NCBI GenBank assembly: GCA_902765215.1
Contig: CACWZA010000033.1
Location: 1-64,000 of the forward strand
Source: an uncultured bacterium
Lineage (GTDB): Bacteria > Cyanobacteriota > Vampirovibrionia > Gastranaerophilales > Gastranaerophilaceae
Length of the DNA: 64,000 nt
Direction: 5' to 3'
Part shown: piece after piece, positions 55,354 to 64,000 of the stretch
Layout of the letters: each line of letters starts with the position of its first letter
Numbering within the stretch: the first letter of the stretch is position 1
Made by a program: the position numbers and the translations under genes
The notes under the pieces: generated by a model
Databases searched by the model: none
What the model was told of the DNA's origin: nothing
The model's input: only the letters and a program-made list of their open reading frames with translations

Positions 55354-56406
55354 ATGAAACTAAGTGATATCAAACAAAAGTTTATAGATTTAATAATACC
55401 AAAGGAAGACGACGCGCATGAGTTCAAGCCGTTGCTGACGGAAATTGAGGACAGACCTCTTAACCCTATCGGGAACAAGATGTACTGGACAATAATGATA
55501 TTTATGCTGATAGCATCTTTATGGATGTATTTCGGTAAAGTAGATATCGTTATTACGGCACGCGGTCAGATTATCCCTGACGGTGAAGAAAAGGTTATTC
55601 AGTCACTTGATAAAGGGGTTGTAAGCTCACTTTTGGTAAAAGAGGGTGATTATGTTCACAAAGATCAGGTTGTTGCGATTGTTCAGCCTGCAGAATATGA
55701 ACCGGGGTTAGAATTAAACAATATTAAAGAAGAAAGAGCAAGAGTTGCTTCTCAGTTAGCATCTGACAGAGCAAGACTCACAACGGCATCTTCAGACAGA
55801 AGAAGACTTGAGGCGGTGCGTGATATTATTCCTCAGACAAGATATCACGAAGCCTTGAATCAGGAAACCGCACTTGTTCACGAAATAAGAGGACTTAGCG
55901 CTCAGATAGCGGCACTTGATAACAAACGAGTTCAATTGGAAAAACAAAAACAAATCTTGAAAGCACCAATGGACGGATATATTAACAGAATTATGGTTCA
56001 CACGGTTGGCGGTGTTGTTCAGCCTGCAGAACCTATTCTTACAATGGTTGATAAAAATGCACCTTTAATGATTAAGGCAAAAGTTTTGAATCAGGATGTA
56101 GGTTTTGTTAAAACAGGCATGCCTGTATCGGTTAAGGTTGATACATATAACTTCCAAAAATACGGTATCATCAACGGTGTTGTAGTAATTGTACCTCCAA
56201 ACAGTGTTCCTGACGAACAACTCGGGCCTGTCTACGAGGTTTATATCAGACCTGAAAACACAACTCTGATGGTTGAAGGTAAAGAAGAAAAGATTAAATT
56301 CGGTATGTCAACGACAAACGAAATCAAAATCGGAAAACGCAGAATTATCGAATTCTTTATCTATCCGTTGATTAAATATATGGACGAAAGTATTAAGGTT
56401 AGATAG
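55354..56406 (+). CDS. HlyD-family membrane fusion protein
   Basis: 350 residues from the ATG at 55354, which has caggaga 7-10 bases upstream; the frame can be opened earlier from a GTG at 55285, but that lies in the inserted repeat. One membrane helix (about 38-57) is followed by the lipoyl/barrel-sandwich half VISLLVKEGDYVHKDQV-type sequence (residues ~85-105), a short coiled coil (130-200) and the second lipoyl half with GYINRIMVHTVGGVVQPAE. It links the ABC protein with TolC. The coiled coil is shorter than in E. coli HlyD. Confidence 0.92.
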   Translation: MKLSDIKQKFIDLIIPKEDDAHEFKPLLTEIEDRPLNPIGNKMYWTIMIFMLIASLWMYFGKVDIVITARGQIIPDGEEKVIQSLDKGVVSSLLVKEGDYVHKDQVVAIVQPAEYEPGLELNNIKEERARVASQLASDRARLTTASSDRRRLEAVRDIIPQTRYHEALNQETALVHEIRGLSAQIAALDNKRVQLEKQKQILKAPMDGYINRIMVHTVGGVVQPAEPILTMVDKNAPLMIKAKVLNQDVGFVKTGMPVSVKVDTYNFQKYGIINGVVVIVPPNSVPDEQLGPVYEVYIRPENTTLMVEGKEEKIKFGMSTTNEIKIGKRRIIEFFIYPLIKYMDESIKVR

Positions 56407-56431
56407 GGTAAATATAATATTTATTATAGCT

Positions 56432-56470
56432 AAGATATAAGGTGTGGTAATCATTGATTACCGCATCTTT
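56432..56470 (+). terminator. Terminator of the type I secretion operon
   Basis: gtgtggtaatc / gattaccgcatc with a 3-base loop, outer pairs aagat/atctt, followed by a T-rich end, 26 bases after the hlyD stop. Confidence 0.75.
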
Positions 56471-56488
56471 AATTTTACCCCTCTACAT

Positions 56489-56683
56489 TTACCCTCTTTT
56501 GGCGAGGTTTACAACTTCTTTTGTAAAATCATAAATGGAATGTAACATATTCATAGTTTTCGGGTGTTCTATTTCAAAGAAACTATGAGGCAAATGGTGT
56601 TCTTTCAGCACAATCTTTTGCCTTGTGGTCGCCATAAATGCAGGCGGTAATTTAATTTCTGATGTTGTTAAACTGTTGTTCAT
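56489..56683 (-). CDS. Hypothetical 64-aa protein
   Basis: Not recognised. A weak ribosome site (ttagg) lies 8 bases before the ATG. The sequence is soluble and basic, with a His/Leu-rich middle (KEHHLPHSFFEIEHPK). Its stop falls in a gagggtaaat motif. It is separate from the convergent hlyD operon by a terminator. Confidence 0.5.
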   Translation of the reverse strand: MNNSLTTSEIKLPPAFMATTRQKIVLKEHHLPHSFFEIEHPKTMNMLHSIYDFTKEVVNLAKRG

Positions 56684-56743
56684 TGAATGGCCTAATCTCT
56701 TTATTCTTATAAAACCATGAAAATAAATTTTTTGCTAGTAAGG

Positions 56744-58405
56744 TTAATTTTTTATATCTTCCTGTGCATTTGTGGTCGGGTGGATTCCGTACAGGGTGTT
56801 GAGGGTGTTTGTGAGAGTAGGATTAAGCATTATAGGGGTGCAGCGGCTGAGAAATATATTATTTATCCCTAACCGTTTCAGGTTTATAATATTTGAGATT
56901 GTGTGTTTATCACATTTTGCAAGGAAAAGAGAAACCTTTATTCCTTTTGATTTTACTGTATCTTTTATAATGTCCCACACACGATAGACCATATAAAAAT
57001 CAGGTGATGAGTTTATATTGATGAAATCAGGTTTGTTATAAAACCTTGAAAGTGAAATAATACAGGTTTTATTGTCGGCAAATTTTACAAGCGAATCGTA
57101 ATATTTAAGTTGTTCTGTGGCATAGGCATCTGTTCCGAGGATAATTACTCTTTCATAGTCGTTTATTTTATTTGTAAAATCAGATAATTTTGTTTCCAGT
57201 TCTTCCTGAGAGCATCCTATTTTTACGGACGGCATCTCTTTCCCTCTTTTGAACCCTCTTGCAAGTTGGGCGGAGTTTATTAATTGAGAGAAGTTATTGT
57301 CTTTTATCTGTATTACTCCCTGAGGAACAAAATTATCCGTTGTGAAAAGTCTGCCCCTGTAGAGGTATTCGATATTTTCGAGTGAATGTTTTGCAATAAG
57401 AATTGAGCCGGGGAAGGTCGCAAAATCAAGCAGGCATTGTTCAATACCTTTTCCGAACTGTCCTTTTAAGTTTTTATATTCTCTGAATTTCGGGTAGGTA
57501 TATGCCACAATCATTTCGCCATGGGTGTAGACATCAAGGTTAGTGTCTCTTGTCGCATCAAGTACATTTTTAAGTTCCTGAATATTTGTTCCCGCAACGA
57601 GGATGGCTTTATTCGGAACGGTTGTGTAAGATACCTCTGCTTCTGTCTGTTTCCCGAATCGTTCTTCTCTTATTTTATGGATTTTTTCTGTAAGGTTATA
57701 GTCTATTTTTACTGCAATATTTATTTTTTTAAGTAAAATTCGTTTTGATAATTCAGGAAAATTAATTGTGTTCAAAAGGTACAATATTTCTGAATATCCG
57801 CAGGAATCTTCTATTCCGTAACTTTTGAGTTCCACAAGATTAATGCAGATGCTTTTTAAAATAAGGAATATTATTTCGTAAATATTTCTTTTTTCTTCAG
57901 ATAAAGATTTTAATTTTTTTGAAAACTCTTTTTCGCCTAATCTTATCAAATCGGCAATTTCATCCTTTTTTTCAAGTTGGATGTTTGATTTAACAGTTTT
58001 CGGGGGGATATTTTTTTCTCTGCAAATGCGGTCATACGTTTCAATTGATTCTATGATAATCGTTTTTAGGTTGATTAAGGTTTGGTAAAACTGTTTGTTT
58101 CCGCTTTCTAAATTGGACATTAACCCAGAAAGGGTGTTCAGAATAATATCTTCCGTTGCACTGTTTTTAACCCCCAGATGTTTAAGCCTGAGGGTGTAAA
58201 ATGCCAGTTGTTTAAGGTACATAACAAGTACTTCTCTGAGGGAAGATGTTCTCGGGTTGATTGAACAAATGCCCTTAGAGATGCAGCTGTCATATTGATA
58301 ATCTTCGTGATAGTTGTAAAACATAAAACTATTATGGTTTAAATCAGGATAAAATAAATTGCCCAAAAAGACATCTACCATGGCTATTTCATGATTTGTC
58401 ATCAT
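56744..58405 (-). CDS. Degenerate hybrid-cluster protein (prismane/Hcp) homologue
   Basis: 553 residues. The second half follows Hcp closely: LDVYTHGEM with E297, GQFGKGIEQC, GSILIAK, YRGRLFTTDNFVPQGVIQI, and the C-terminus LGINNIFLSRCTPIMLNPTLTNTLNTLYGIHPTT. Most cluster ligands are missing. The GHD histidine is GTN (T273), the NCI cysteine is AKHS (340), and the cysteines of the GGCDG, ACGKYRF and GQCND motifs are replaced. At the N-terminus CISKGIC (41-47) may be a relic of the cubane site. It cannot build a normal hybrid cluster and so is unlikely to reduce hydroxylamine or NO. A structural or redox-sensing role is possible. Confidence 0.72.
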   Translation of the reverse strand: MMTNHEIAMVDVFLGNLFYPDLNHNSFMFYNYHEDYQYDSCISKGICSINPRTSSLREVLVMYLKQLAFYTLRLKHLGVKNSATEDIILNTLSGLMSNLESGNKQFYQTLINLKTIIIESIETYDRICREKNIPPKTVKSNIQLEKKDEIADLIRLGEKEFSKKLKSLSEEKRNIYEIIFLILKSICINLVELKSYGIEDSCGYSEILYLLNTINFPELSKRILLKKINIAVKIDYNLTEKIHKIREERFGKQTEAEVSYTTVPNKAILVAGTNIQELKNVLDATRDTNLDVYTHGEMIVAYTYPKFREYKNLKGQFGKGIEQCLLDFATFPGSILIAKHSLENIEYLYRGRLFTTDNFVPQGVIQIKDNNFSQLINSAQLARGFKRGKEMPSVKIGCSQEELETKLSDFTNKINDYERVIILGTDAYATEQLKYYDSLVKFADNKTCIISLSRFYNKPDFININSSPDFYMVYRVWDIIKDTVKSKGIKVSLFLAKCDKHTISNIINLKRLGINNIFLSRCTPIMLNPTLTNTLNTLYGIHPTTNAQEDIKN

Positions 58406-58445
58406 ACGAATGATTGAAATAATTAGGTAGGATTGAACCTATTCA

Positions 58446-59174
58446 TTATTCTCCGATAATTACGGCATCAACTTGTTTTTTGCTCTTAAATGCTCTGTCT
58501 AAACTTCGTTTTAAGTCTGCTTTTGTATCTGCATTGTACATTTTCCCGCTTGTAACTTTTGCGACACATTCAAGCTGGTCTAAGTCTGCTTGATTATCTA
58601 TATTAAAGGCAATAACATCAATTTTGATATCCTGCCTGTGTTTTATAAGTTCCATAGCATATTTGCACGGACTTTCATCACAATTTTCTCCGCCATCTGT
58701 GATAAGAATGATATGTTTTTCCCCCTCTAAACCTTTGAAATCTTTTTGTACCGCCTGTTTTAGAGAGTATGTTATTGGTGTCATTCCTCTCGGTTTATAT
58801 TTTGAAAGTGCGGAAGATATGGACTGAATGTTTCCGCTATTTATCGGTACAACAAGTGATGTTGCCCTGCAGGCATCCAGCGGGGTAATCCCCCATCTTT
58901 GCCCGTATAATCTTAAACCTATCTTATTATTGTCAGACATTCGTGAAAGAATATATTTCATACTTTCTAGCAGCATTTCATATTTACTTTTTTCAAGCAG
59001 GTATTCGTTCATACTGTTTGAATAATCAAGAATAAAAAGGGTATAATCATTTGTTAAAATTTTTATTTTATCTGAGGATGATTTGCCGGGGTTAAGGATA
59101 ACATTGTATTTACCCTTACCCCAACAGCATAGCGAGCAAATCAGAATGATAAAAATAATCCATTTAAATTTCAT
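58446..59174 (-). CDS. Exported VWA-domain protein
   Basis: 242 residues. An N-terminal signal or anchor segment (4-18, hydrophobic, with two cysteines) is followed by one von Willebrand A domain with an intact metal site: DYSNS (D50, S52, S54), T132 in GMTPITYS, D160 in LITDGGE. The C-terminus is short and charged. VWA proteins mediate protein contacts or assembly at the envelope; the partner is unknown. It lies 40 bases upstream of the Hcp-like gene on the same strand, so both are probably co-transcribed. Confidence 0.82.
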   Translation of the reverse strand: MKFKWIIFIILICSLCCWGKGKYNVILNPGKSSSDKIKILTNDYTLFILDYSNSMNEYLLEKSKYEMLLESMKYILSRMSDNNKIGLRLYGQRWGITPLDACRATSLVVPINSGNIQSISSALSKYKPRGMTPITYSLKQAVQKDFKGLEGEKHIILITDGGENCDESPCKYAMELIKHRQDIKIDVIAFNIDNQADLDQLECVAKVTSGKMYNADTKADLKRSLDRAFKSKKQVDAVIIGE

Positions 59175-59342
59175 AAAATAACTCTATTTTAATGGCGGAT
59201 AATAATAAATTAACCACATGAGCTATTTTAGGCTAAAATGCATGTGCCACAGGGGTTTGAGCATGTTACGACATGTAACAAAACATCATTATTCTGAAAT
59301 CATATAATACAAAAAAACTTTAAAATTTTAGGAGAGCGTAAG

Positions 59343-60467
59343 ATGCCGTTTGAGTTAACGAAAGAACAAATACTTGAAAAAATCATTAAACCGCAGTTGA
59401 AATTATTTCAATTCGGCACTAATGCTGCGGCTGCTGAGGCAAAAGCATTATCTATTTTTAACAAGTATGATGCTGACGGTAATGGCTCTTTTAATCTGGA
59501 TGAGTTCCAAAAAGCATGTGATGAAAATATAGCAGAACAAATCATTGAAGGTGTTAAGGAGTTTAGTATAAATACTCCGGCAACAAGTGGAAAGAAGGTT
59601 CAAAACTCAACAATCTCCAACCCAAGTGAAGTGATGTCGGAAGTTAAATTAACCCCTGAACAACAGGCAGAAGTAAAACATTTAAATTCTCTTTCACCTC
59701 GGGAACGAATATTGGAACTTTCTGCAAAATTTGAGGAAGAATTTAACTCAACAGGTGCCGTAATATCAGGTATTGAAGGTAATAATTTGGTTATTACATA
59801 TCCTGATAAGGATAATGGAAGAAAACCTGATATTAAAATGAATCTGGATGAATATGGCTATTCTGAAGATACTAAAAATACAATAAAACAATTTGCAGTT
59901 AGTTTTCTGACAACTATTGCCGTTGATGATATTGGTAATTCAGAGATAAAAGGTTATGATGCCCAAAAAGGTATTATTACCACTGCTGACGGTGAAGTAT
60001 CACTTAAAGACTACGGTATTCCTGAAGAACTCTATCCGTCGGAATTATTGATGATAAGTTATATATCAACAAAAATAATTTCTGATGTAAAAGCTCAGGC
60101 ACATGAGGTTAATCAAAAAGGTCTGAGTGTTAAATCAGGGTACAATAATATGTATACAAACGGGTTCAAAAACTTTGGGATTGAACTGGTTGAAAACGAA
60201 AACGGAACAATTTCTATGATGAGCGGTAATAAATCTTATGGTACTGTTTCATTTGATGAAAAAGGAAACCCTGTTTATGATGAAGCTGCAAAAAATCTCA
60301 ACTTCTACATGGTAGACCAAACGCTGAAAGATAAAGGCTATACCGTTAGTGCAAACAGTCTGAATGAAGACAAAACTCAACTCACTCTGACCTACAAAAA
60401 GGGTTCTGAGGAAATGAAAGTTATATATGATACAAATACCCATAAGGCAATTAAATTGATAAAATAG
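59343..60467 (+). CDS. EF-hand-containing hypothetical protein
   Basis: 374 residues, ribosome site aggaga. One canonical EF-hand loop is at 43-54 (DADGNGSFNLDE, ligands at 1, 3, 5, 7, 9 and 12), preceded and followed by helices. The remaining ~300 residues contain two similar-looking beta-rich segments (VISGIEGNNLVITYPDKDNGR; IISTTADGEVSL-type sequence) and no recognised domain. No signal peptide. As a calcium-binding protein without a leader it is a conceivable, but unproven, substrate for the upstream type I exporter. Confidence 0.75.
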   Translation: MPFELTKEQILEKIIKPQLKLFQFGTNAAAAEAKALSIFNKYDADGNGSFNLDEFQKACDENIAEQIIEGVKEFSINTPATSGKKVQNSTISNPSEVMSEVKLTPEQQAEVKHLNSLSPRERILELSAKFEEEFNSTGAVISGIEGNNLVITYPDKDNGRKPDIKMNLDEYGYSEDTKNTIKQFAVSFLTTIAVDDIGNSEIKGYDAQKGIITTADGEVSLKDYGIPEELYPSELLMISYISTKIISDVKAQAHEVNQKGLSVKSGYNNMYTNGFKNFGIELVENENGTISMMSGNKSYGTVSFDEKGNPVYDEAAKNLNFYMVDQTLKDKGYTVSANSLNEDKTQLTLTYKKGSEEMKVIYDTNTHKAIKLIK

Positions 60468-60495
60468 GCAGATGAAAAATTATATAGAGGAAAAC

Positions 60496-60528
60496 AAAAA
60501 AGATGCATAAAAAATGTGCATCTTTTTT
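60496..60528 (+). terminator. Terminator of the EF-hand gene
   Basis: aaaaaagatgca / tgcatctttttt with a 9-base loop, 28 bases after the stop. Confidence 0.88.
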
Positions 60529-60613
60529 ATTTTATCCTCAAAAAGTCCTCCAAAGGGTGTGTTTTTTGCCCAAACCCATTAATAATAATTTTAAAATATG
60601 TTAGTATTTTACT

Positions 60614-61213
60614 ATGGGTTTTAACGACAATAATTTCAATAGTGATTCAATTTTTAACAGTCCCGAGCTTCAGCCGGGGTATGATTATAATGCCGTAAAC
60701 CCACAACCAACAGTAGGGCAGGGACTTGCCAAATTTATAGATAAAGTCGTTAATAAATTTATTGAAGAACCCAAAGCAAAACGCGAGACCCGTAACCTGC
60801 AAAAGCTGGCAGATGAACTGTTTGCCGAAAATGGCGAAGTCTTAAAAGTCTTTTACGATTTTGGCTGTAATATAGTTTTCAAAGATGACTTTATTGAATT
60901 ACAGTATCCGCAGCTGGACTTAGTCGGAAAAATTACAATAGAGAACGATGAAGCCGTATTTGATGAAACAACCCAAAAAATTATGGAACAATTGTCGAAA
61001 CTCGTCTATAACACAAGTAAACTCGGAGATGTGATAAACGATTACGAAACACAGGAATTTTATCCTGTCGGGGAGCTCGTAAAAAGACCAATAACCCTGA
61101 ACGGGCAAGAAGTTGAGGTAATGACGGGAATGCTTGTAAACCCAAAAGGTGAAACCAGACAGGTGTACTATTATAAAGGCAAAGAGGTTCAGCCCGATCA
61201 GTCTTCATCATAA
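60614..61213 (+). CDS. Hypothetical 199-aa protein
   Basis: Not recognised. N-terminal ~35 residues are Asn/Pro-rich and likely flexible (FNDNNFNSDSIFNSPELQPG). Then comes an amphipathic helix (GLAKFIDKVVNKFIEEPKAKRE) and a mixed domain with NIVFKDDFIELQYPQLD. No signal peptide or membrane helix. The C-terminus ends in a Ser tail. The start lacks a clear ribosome site; convincing codon-level sequence supports it as a real gene. Confidence 0.65.
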   Translation: MGFNDNNFNSDSIFNSPELQPGYDYNAVNPQPTVGQGLAKFIDKVVNKFIEEPKAKRETRNLQKLADELFAENGEVLKVFYDFGCNIVFKDDFIELQYPQLDLVGKITIENDEAVFDETTQKIMEQLSKLVYNTSKLGDVINDYETQEFYPVGELVKRPITLNGQEVEVMTGMLVNPKGETRQVYYYKGKEVQPDQSSS

Positions 61214-61280
61214 ATAACCGACTCGGGGAATATATTCTTTTCTTGTCCTTTCTTATAAATATAAAAAGAAAGGAGAGGTT

Positions 61281-61484
61281 ATGAGAATATTACGAATTAC
61301 TGCTTTTATTTTGACTGTTATAGGTGCAATAAATTGGGGACTTGTAGGTTTCTTCGGGCTTGATCTTGTTGCAGGTTTTTTAGGCGATATGAGTGCAATT
61401 TCCAGAACAATCTACATACTTATCGGGCTTTCGGGATTTTACTCATTATTCACATTATATCACTATATAACAGAAGAAATTTAA
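61281..61484 (+). CDS. DUF378 small membrane protein
   Basis: 67 residues, two membrane helices (about 5-24 and 42-62). GAINWGLVGFFGLDLVAGF and IYILIGLSGFYSL are the DUF378 signatures. Excellent ribosome site (aggagag). Function unknown for the family. Confidence 0.9.
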   Translation: MRILRITAFILTVIGAINWGLVGFFGLDLVAGFLGDMSAISRTIYILIGLSGFYSLFTLYHYITEEI

Positions 61485-61491
61485 AAAAAAC

Positions 61492-61514
61492 AAAAGGGGC
61501 TTGTCGCCCCTTTT
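61492..61514 (+). terminator. Terminator of the DUF378 gene
   Basis: aaaaggggc / gccccttt(t) with a 5-base loop, 7 bases after the stop; A and T flanks make it bidirectional towards dacB. Confidence 0.88.
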
Positions 61515-61640
61515 CGTTTAATCTTCGAAACATAAATCGGTATTTTTAACCGTTAATATAATAGTTCCCTTTTATGTGTGATTTATTTCAAAAAACAATC
61601 AATTTGTTACAGAACTTCATGAAGATATGTAAATTATATT

Positions 61641-62975
61641 TTACCCTTTAGTGTAAATGGTTCTCAGGATATATTCTTCAAACATTTTTTTATTGCCCGG
61701 TGAAACTTCAGGGTTATTAATCATAATACAGAAGGTATATCTCTGGTTCTTTTTCGTTGTGATATAGCCGGCAATCGTGCTGATATTATTCAGAGTGCCT
61801 GTTTTTGCATGAATAAATCCTTTAAGGTATAGCATTCTGTTTGAGAGTGTGCCTTCGCCCGCCGTAGGTAATTCGGGTTCTAAATATCCCTGAACCTTTA
61901 GTAAAAATTCTGTCATAAAATCAGCCGTCATAAGGTTATTTTTAGACACTCCGCTTGCATCTACCAGTTTTATTCCCGTTGTATCAAGACTGTGTTCACG
62001 ACAGAACTGGTTAAACATTTCAAGCCCGTTTTCAAAACTGCCTGTCTGATTGCTTTTCATCCCTCCTGCAATTTTGAAAACAGTTTCGCTGACCATGTTA
62101 TTGCTGTTTTTATAAATATCTTTTTTTGCAGTTGAAATACTGTGGCTCAAAAGCGAAATAAGTTTATCATTATCTGAAACCACTACATCTTTATAGATTC
62201 CGCTGCATGAGATACCATGATTTATAATAGCTTCACTCAATCTCATTTTGAAATATTTTTTAGGGTTATTGATGGGTATATTCACTATTGCACTTTTATC
62301 ATACTGAATCTTCCCATCAATCAAAAGGATATCAGGTGAGATTTGGTTTTGGCGTTTGATAGTATATTTTGTAACCTTATCTGTAACGGTTTTATTTATA
62401 TAAGTTATAGGGTATTCAACATTCTGTGTGATTTCTGCAGGATAGCCCCTCATCCCCGGTGAAATTGTTATTTCCATCAGGTTCTTATCCAGATTGTAAG
62501 CGCTGAATTTTGGCATAAGCGGATTCAAATCATCATCCCATTGCCAGCCTTCGCCCCACTCGTTATCGTCAATTATTGTGGCATCAATATTTACTGCATT
62601 CTGTTCTTTTGGTATAAATTTTACGATTTTTTCCAAATCTTTTGATGTTAAATACGGGTCTGCCCCAAGTTTTATGGTGTATTCATTATTACTGTTTCTG
62701 TACAGTTTTGTTGAAAATTTATAATCATCGCCAAGTGTCATAAAAGCAGTTGTTGCTGTTAATATTTTCTGGGTTGATGCGGGTGAAATAGGGGTTCTCG
62801 GGTTTAATTCATAGACAGATTTACCCGTATTTGCATTTTTAACTGAGATTGATATTGAACCTCTGTTTATCCCCGAAGTATTAATGACATTGCTTATATC
62901 TGCCTTCAGACCGGCACGAGCCGTACCGGCAAATATTGTAAAAAATGAAACAAGAGTAATTATAAATTTTTTCAT
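61641..62975 (-). CDS. dacB: D-alanyl-D-alanine carboxypeptidase/endopeptidase, PBP4 type (S13)
   Basis: Trims and cleaves peptidoglycan cross-links in the periplasm. 444 residues with signal peptide (1-21, ending TARAG). The three penicillin-binding motifs are present: S67-T-Q-K70 in SPASTQK, S-N-N in YKNSNNMVSE near residue 298, and KTG in HAKTGTLNNI near 396. The region between motifs 1 and 2 is long, as in PBP4. Its start overlaps the stop of the amidase gene by 4 bases. Confidence 0.92.
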   Translation of the reverse strand: MKKFIITLVSFFTIFAGTARAGLKADISNVINTSGINRGSISISVKNANTGKSVYELNPRTPISPASTQKILTATTAFMTLGDDYKFSTKLYRNSNNEYTIKLGADPYLTSKDLEKIVKFIPKEQNAVNIDATIIDDNEWGEGWQWDDDLNPLMPKFSAYNLDKNLMEITISPGMRGYPAEITQNVEYPITYINKTVTDKVTKYTIKRQNQISPDILLIDGKIQYDKSAIVNIPINNPKKYFKMRLSEAIINHGISCSGIYKDVVVSDNDKLISLLSHSISTAKKDIYKNSNNMVSETVFKIAGGMKSNQTGSFENGLEMFNQFCREHSLDTTGIKLVDASGVSKNNLMTADFMTEFLLKVQGYLEPELPTAGEGTLSNRMLYLKGFIHAKTGTLNNISTIAGYITTKKNQRYTFCIMINNPEVSPGNKKMFEEYILRTIYTKG

Positions 62976-63778
62976 TTATATAAAACCTCATATTTTTCGT
63001 GAATATCTTTTAAAACGGTGCATTTATCTCTGAAGTCATACATAGGCGGAAGGTCGAGTTCGGCTTTTATTGTACCTTCTTTTGTATCAATCTCATCCAT
63101 AATATTCCCGCTAAAATCGTATATCATAGAATGTCCGAGATTTTTTGCACCTGTCGGGAGTGTCCCTGTTTGGGTTAAGGCAATCATATATGACTGGTTT
63201 TCAACCGCTCTTGCGCAAGTCAGAGAATCCCAGTGTATTTTTCTTGATAAAGGCCATGCTGCCATATTAACCAAAATATCAGCGCCTGCTTTTCTGTAGG
63301 CTCTGTATATTTCCGGAAAACGAATATCATAACATATTGAAAGCCCGAATTTTACCCCATCAAGTTCAACAATAACAGGGTTTTCACCCTCTGTTATATA
63401 GGTATTTTCGCTGTCATCATAATATGAGAACAGGTGATTTTTGTCATAAGTACAAACAAGCTCCCCTTTTCTGTTTATGACAGGACAGGTATTATAAAGT
63501 TTTCCGTCTTTCTTCTGAACAAAACTGCCGCCCAATATATTGACCTTATATTCAAGGGCAATATCTGAAAGAAATTTATAGGTTTCACCGTATAAATCTT
63601 CCGCACTTTTCGGAAATTCTTCACAAGCCCAGCCGACATTCCAGAGTTCAGGCAAAATGATTACATCAATATCGGGCGTGATATTGTTTTTTATTAAAGA
63701 CGATACTTTTTCAAAATTTTTATATTTATCCCCAATAACCGATTCCATTTGGACGGCAAGAACTTTTATTTTTTCCAT
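62972..63778 (-). CDS. Carbon-nitrogen hydrolase (nitrilase superfamily, omega-amidase-like)
   Basis: 268 residues with the catalytic triad of the superfamily: E44 in LPELWNVGW, K113 in YDKNHLFSYY, C149 in LSICYDIRFPE. The YDIRFPE context and length match the Nit2/omega-amidase branch that hydrolyses alpha-ketoglutaramate-like amides. A repair or housekeeping role is likely, with the exact substrate unknown. Overlaps dacB by 4 bases and the upstream acyltransferase gene by 13. Confidence 0.88.
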   Translation of the reverse strand: MEKIKVLAVQMESVIGDKYKNFEKVSSLIKNNITPDIDVIILPELWNVGWACEEFPKSAEDLYGETYKFLSDIALEYKVNILGGSFVQKKDGKLYNTCPVINRKGELVCTYDKNHLFSYYDDSENTYITEGENPVIVELDGVKFGLSICYDIRFPEIYRAYRKAGADILVNMAAWPLSRKIHWDSLTCARAVENQSYMIALTQTGTLPTGAKNLGHSMIYDFSGNIMDEIDTKEGTIKAELDLPPMYDFRDKCTVLKDIHEKYEVLYK

Positions 63779-64000
63779 AATCCGAATCTGAATACCCCTT
63801 TATGTGCTTCAGGTGCTTGTTTTTCCAATTCTTCAAGTGAGTGCTGAACCTTTAATCTTACCTGTTCATCGTGTTCTTTATCCCCATTTGGATCAATATA
63901 GATAGGTTCTCCGTAGATATTGATAAGTTTTGTCCACAAGAACGGTAATCTAAATTCATCCCAAGAAGGGAATTTCAGAAAAGTAGGGTTTGGTGAATAC
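63766..64000 (-). CDS. C-terminal part of a lysophospholipid acyltransferase family protein (DUF374-like), partial
   Basis: The minus strand is open from the window edge and reads SPNPTFLKFPSWDEFRLPF, then LINIYGEPIYIDPNG, a charged helix with EELEKQAPEA, and FRFGLWKK before the stop. The SWD..RLPF ... VYGEPI pattern matches the end of DUF374 acyltransferases, used in lipid A or phospholipid acylation. Its last 13 bases overlap the start of the amidase gene. The catalytic N-terminal part lies outside the window. Confidence 0.7.
   Translation of the reverse strand, partial: YSPNPTFLKFPSWDEFRLPFLWTKLINIYGEPIYIDPNGDKEHDEQVRLKVQHSLEELEKQAPEAHKGVFRFGLWKK

Overview
The window is AT-rich, densely coded DNA from a Gram-negative-type (two-membrane) bacterium. 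The genes fit an uncultured gut member of the Gastranaerophilales/Melainabacteria (non-photosynthetic relatives of Cyanobacteria). Pointers are a SpoIID/LytB-domain protein next to cysS, an AsmA/TamB-like giant, a LktA-type two-partner-secretion adhesin, a TolC/HlyB/HlyD exporter, and a MITE-like repeat resembling a short palindrome common in cyanobacteria. The assignment is an inference from gene content; no rRNA or marker gene in the window proves it.

Layout. 0.2-8.3 kb: fatty-acid/phospholipid cluster on the minus strand (81-aa protein, DUF177, rpmF, plsX, fabH, 95-aa protein, fabD, then fabG, acpP, fabF). 8.6-12.3 kb: cysS, a SpoIID-domain protein and a P-loop kinase resembling animal-type phosphomevalonate kinase. 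12.3-18.5 kb: AsmA/TamB-like protein and an unknown 534-aa protein. 18.5-44.6 kb: an accessory region anchored at tRNA-Leu(GAG). It holds a lipase-like protein, a TpsB/TpsA pair with a 5158-aa adhesin, an unknown protein and two glycosyltransferases. 44.9-50.7 kb: GT2 glycosyltransferase, hemW, and a nucleotide-salvage group (dGTPase-like, deaminase, NupC). 51.0-56.4 kb: type I secretion operon interrupted by a four-helix-bundle (23S-IVS-type) gene flanked by inverted repeats. 56.5-64 kb: a degenerate hybrid-cluster-protein homologue, VWA and EF-hand proteins, DUF378, a PBP4-type carboxypeptidase, a nitrilase-family amidase and the end of a lysophospholipid acyltransferase.

The most unusual signal is in the accessory region. 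At least ten copies of the 3' end of tRNA-Leu (core tggtgtcgatggcgggact and close variants, ending in the encoded CCA), all in the tRNA's orientation, are scattered between the accessory genes from 18.5 to 44.6 kb. Each complete copy has two flanks. On one side is a terminator-like hairpin whose stem differs between copies while a TGAC...GTTA inner part is kept. On the other side is a structured module that looks like a tRNA T-arm (GGGTTCA ... AGTCCC) expanded by a nested stem whose two strands change together from copy to copy. The modules are also full of micro-palindromes centred on CGAAG. No integrase is present. They behave like structure-conserved recombination/attachment scars, or tRNA-tailed structured RNAs, that divide the island into cassettes. 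Four copies carry an in-frame, length-variable 3' coding fragment of one unknown protein family.

A second likely mobile unit is the four-helix-bundle gene inside the secretion operon. Its terminal inverted repeats also occur without a gene between acpP and fabF.
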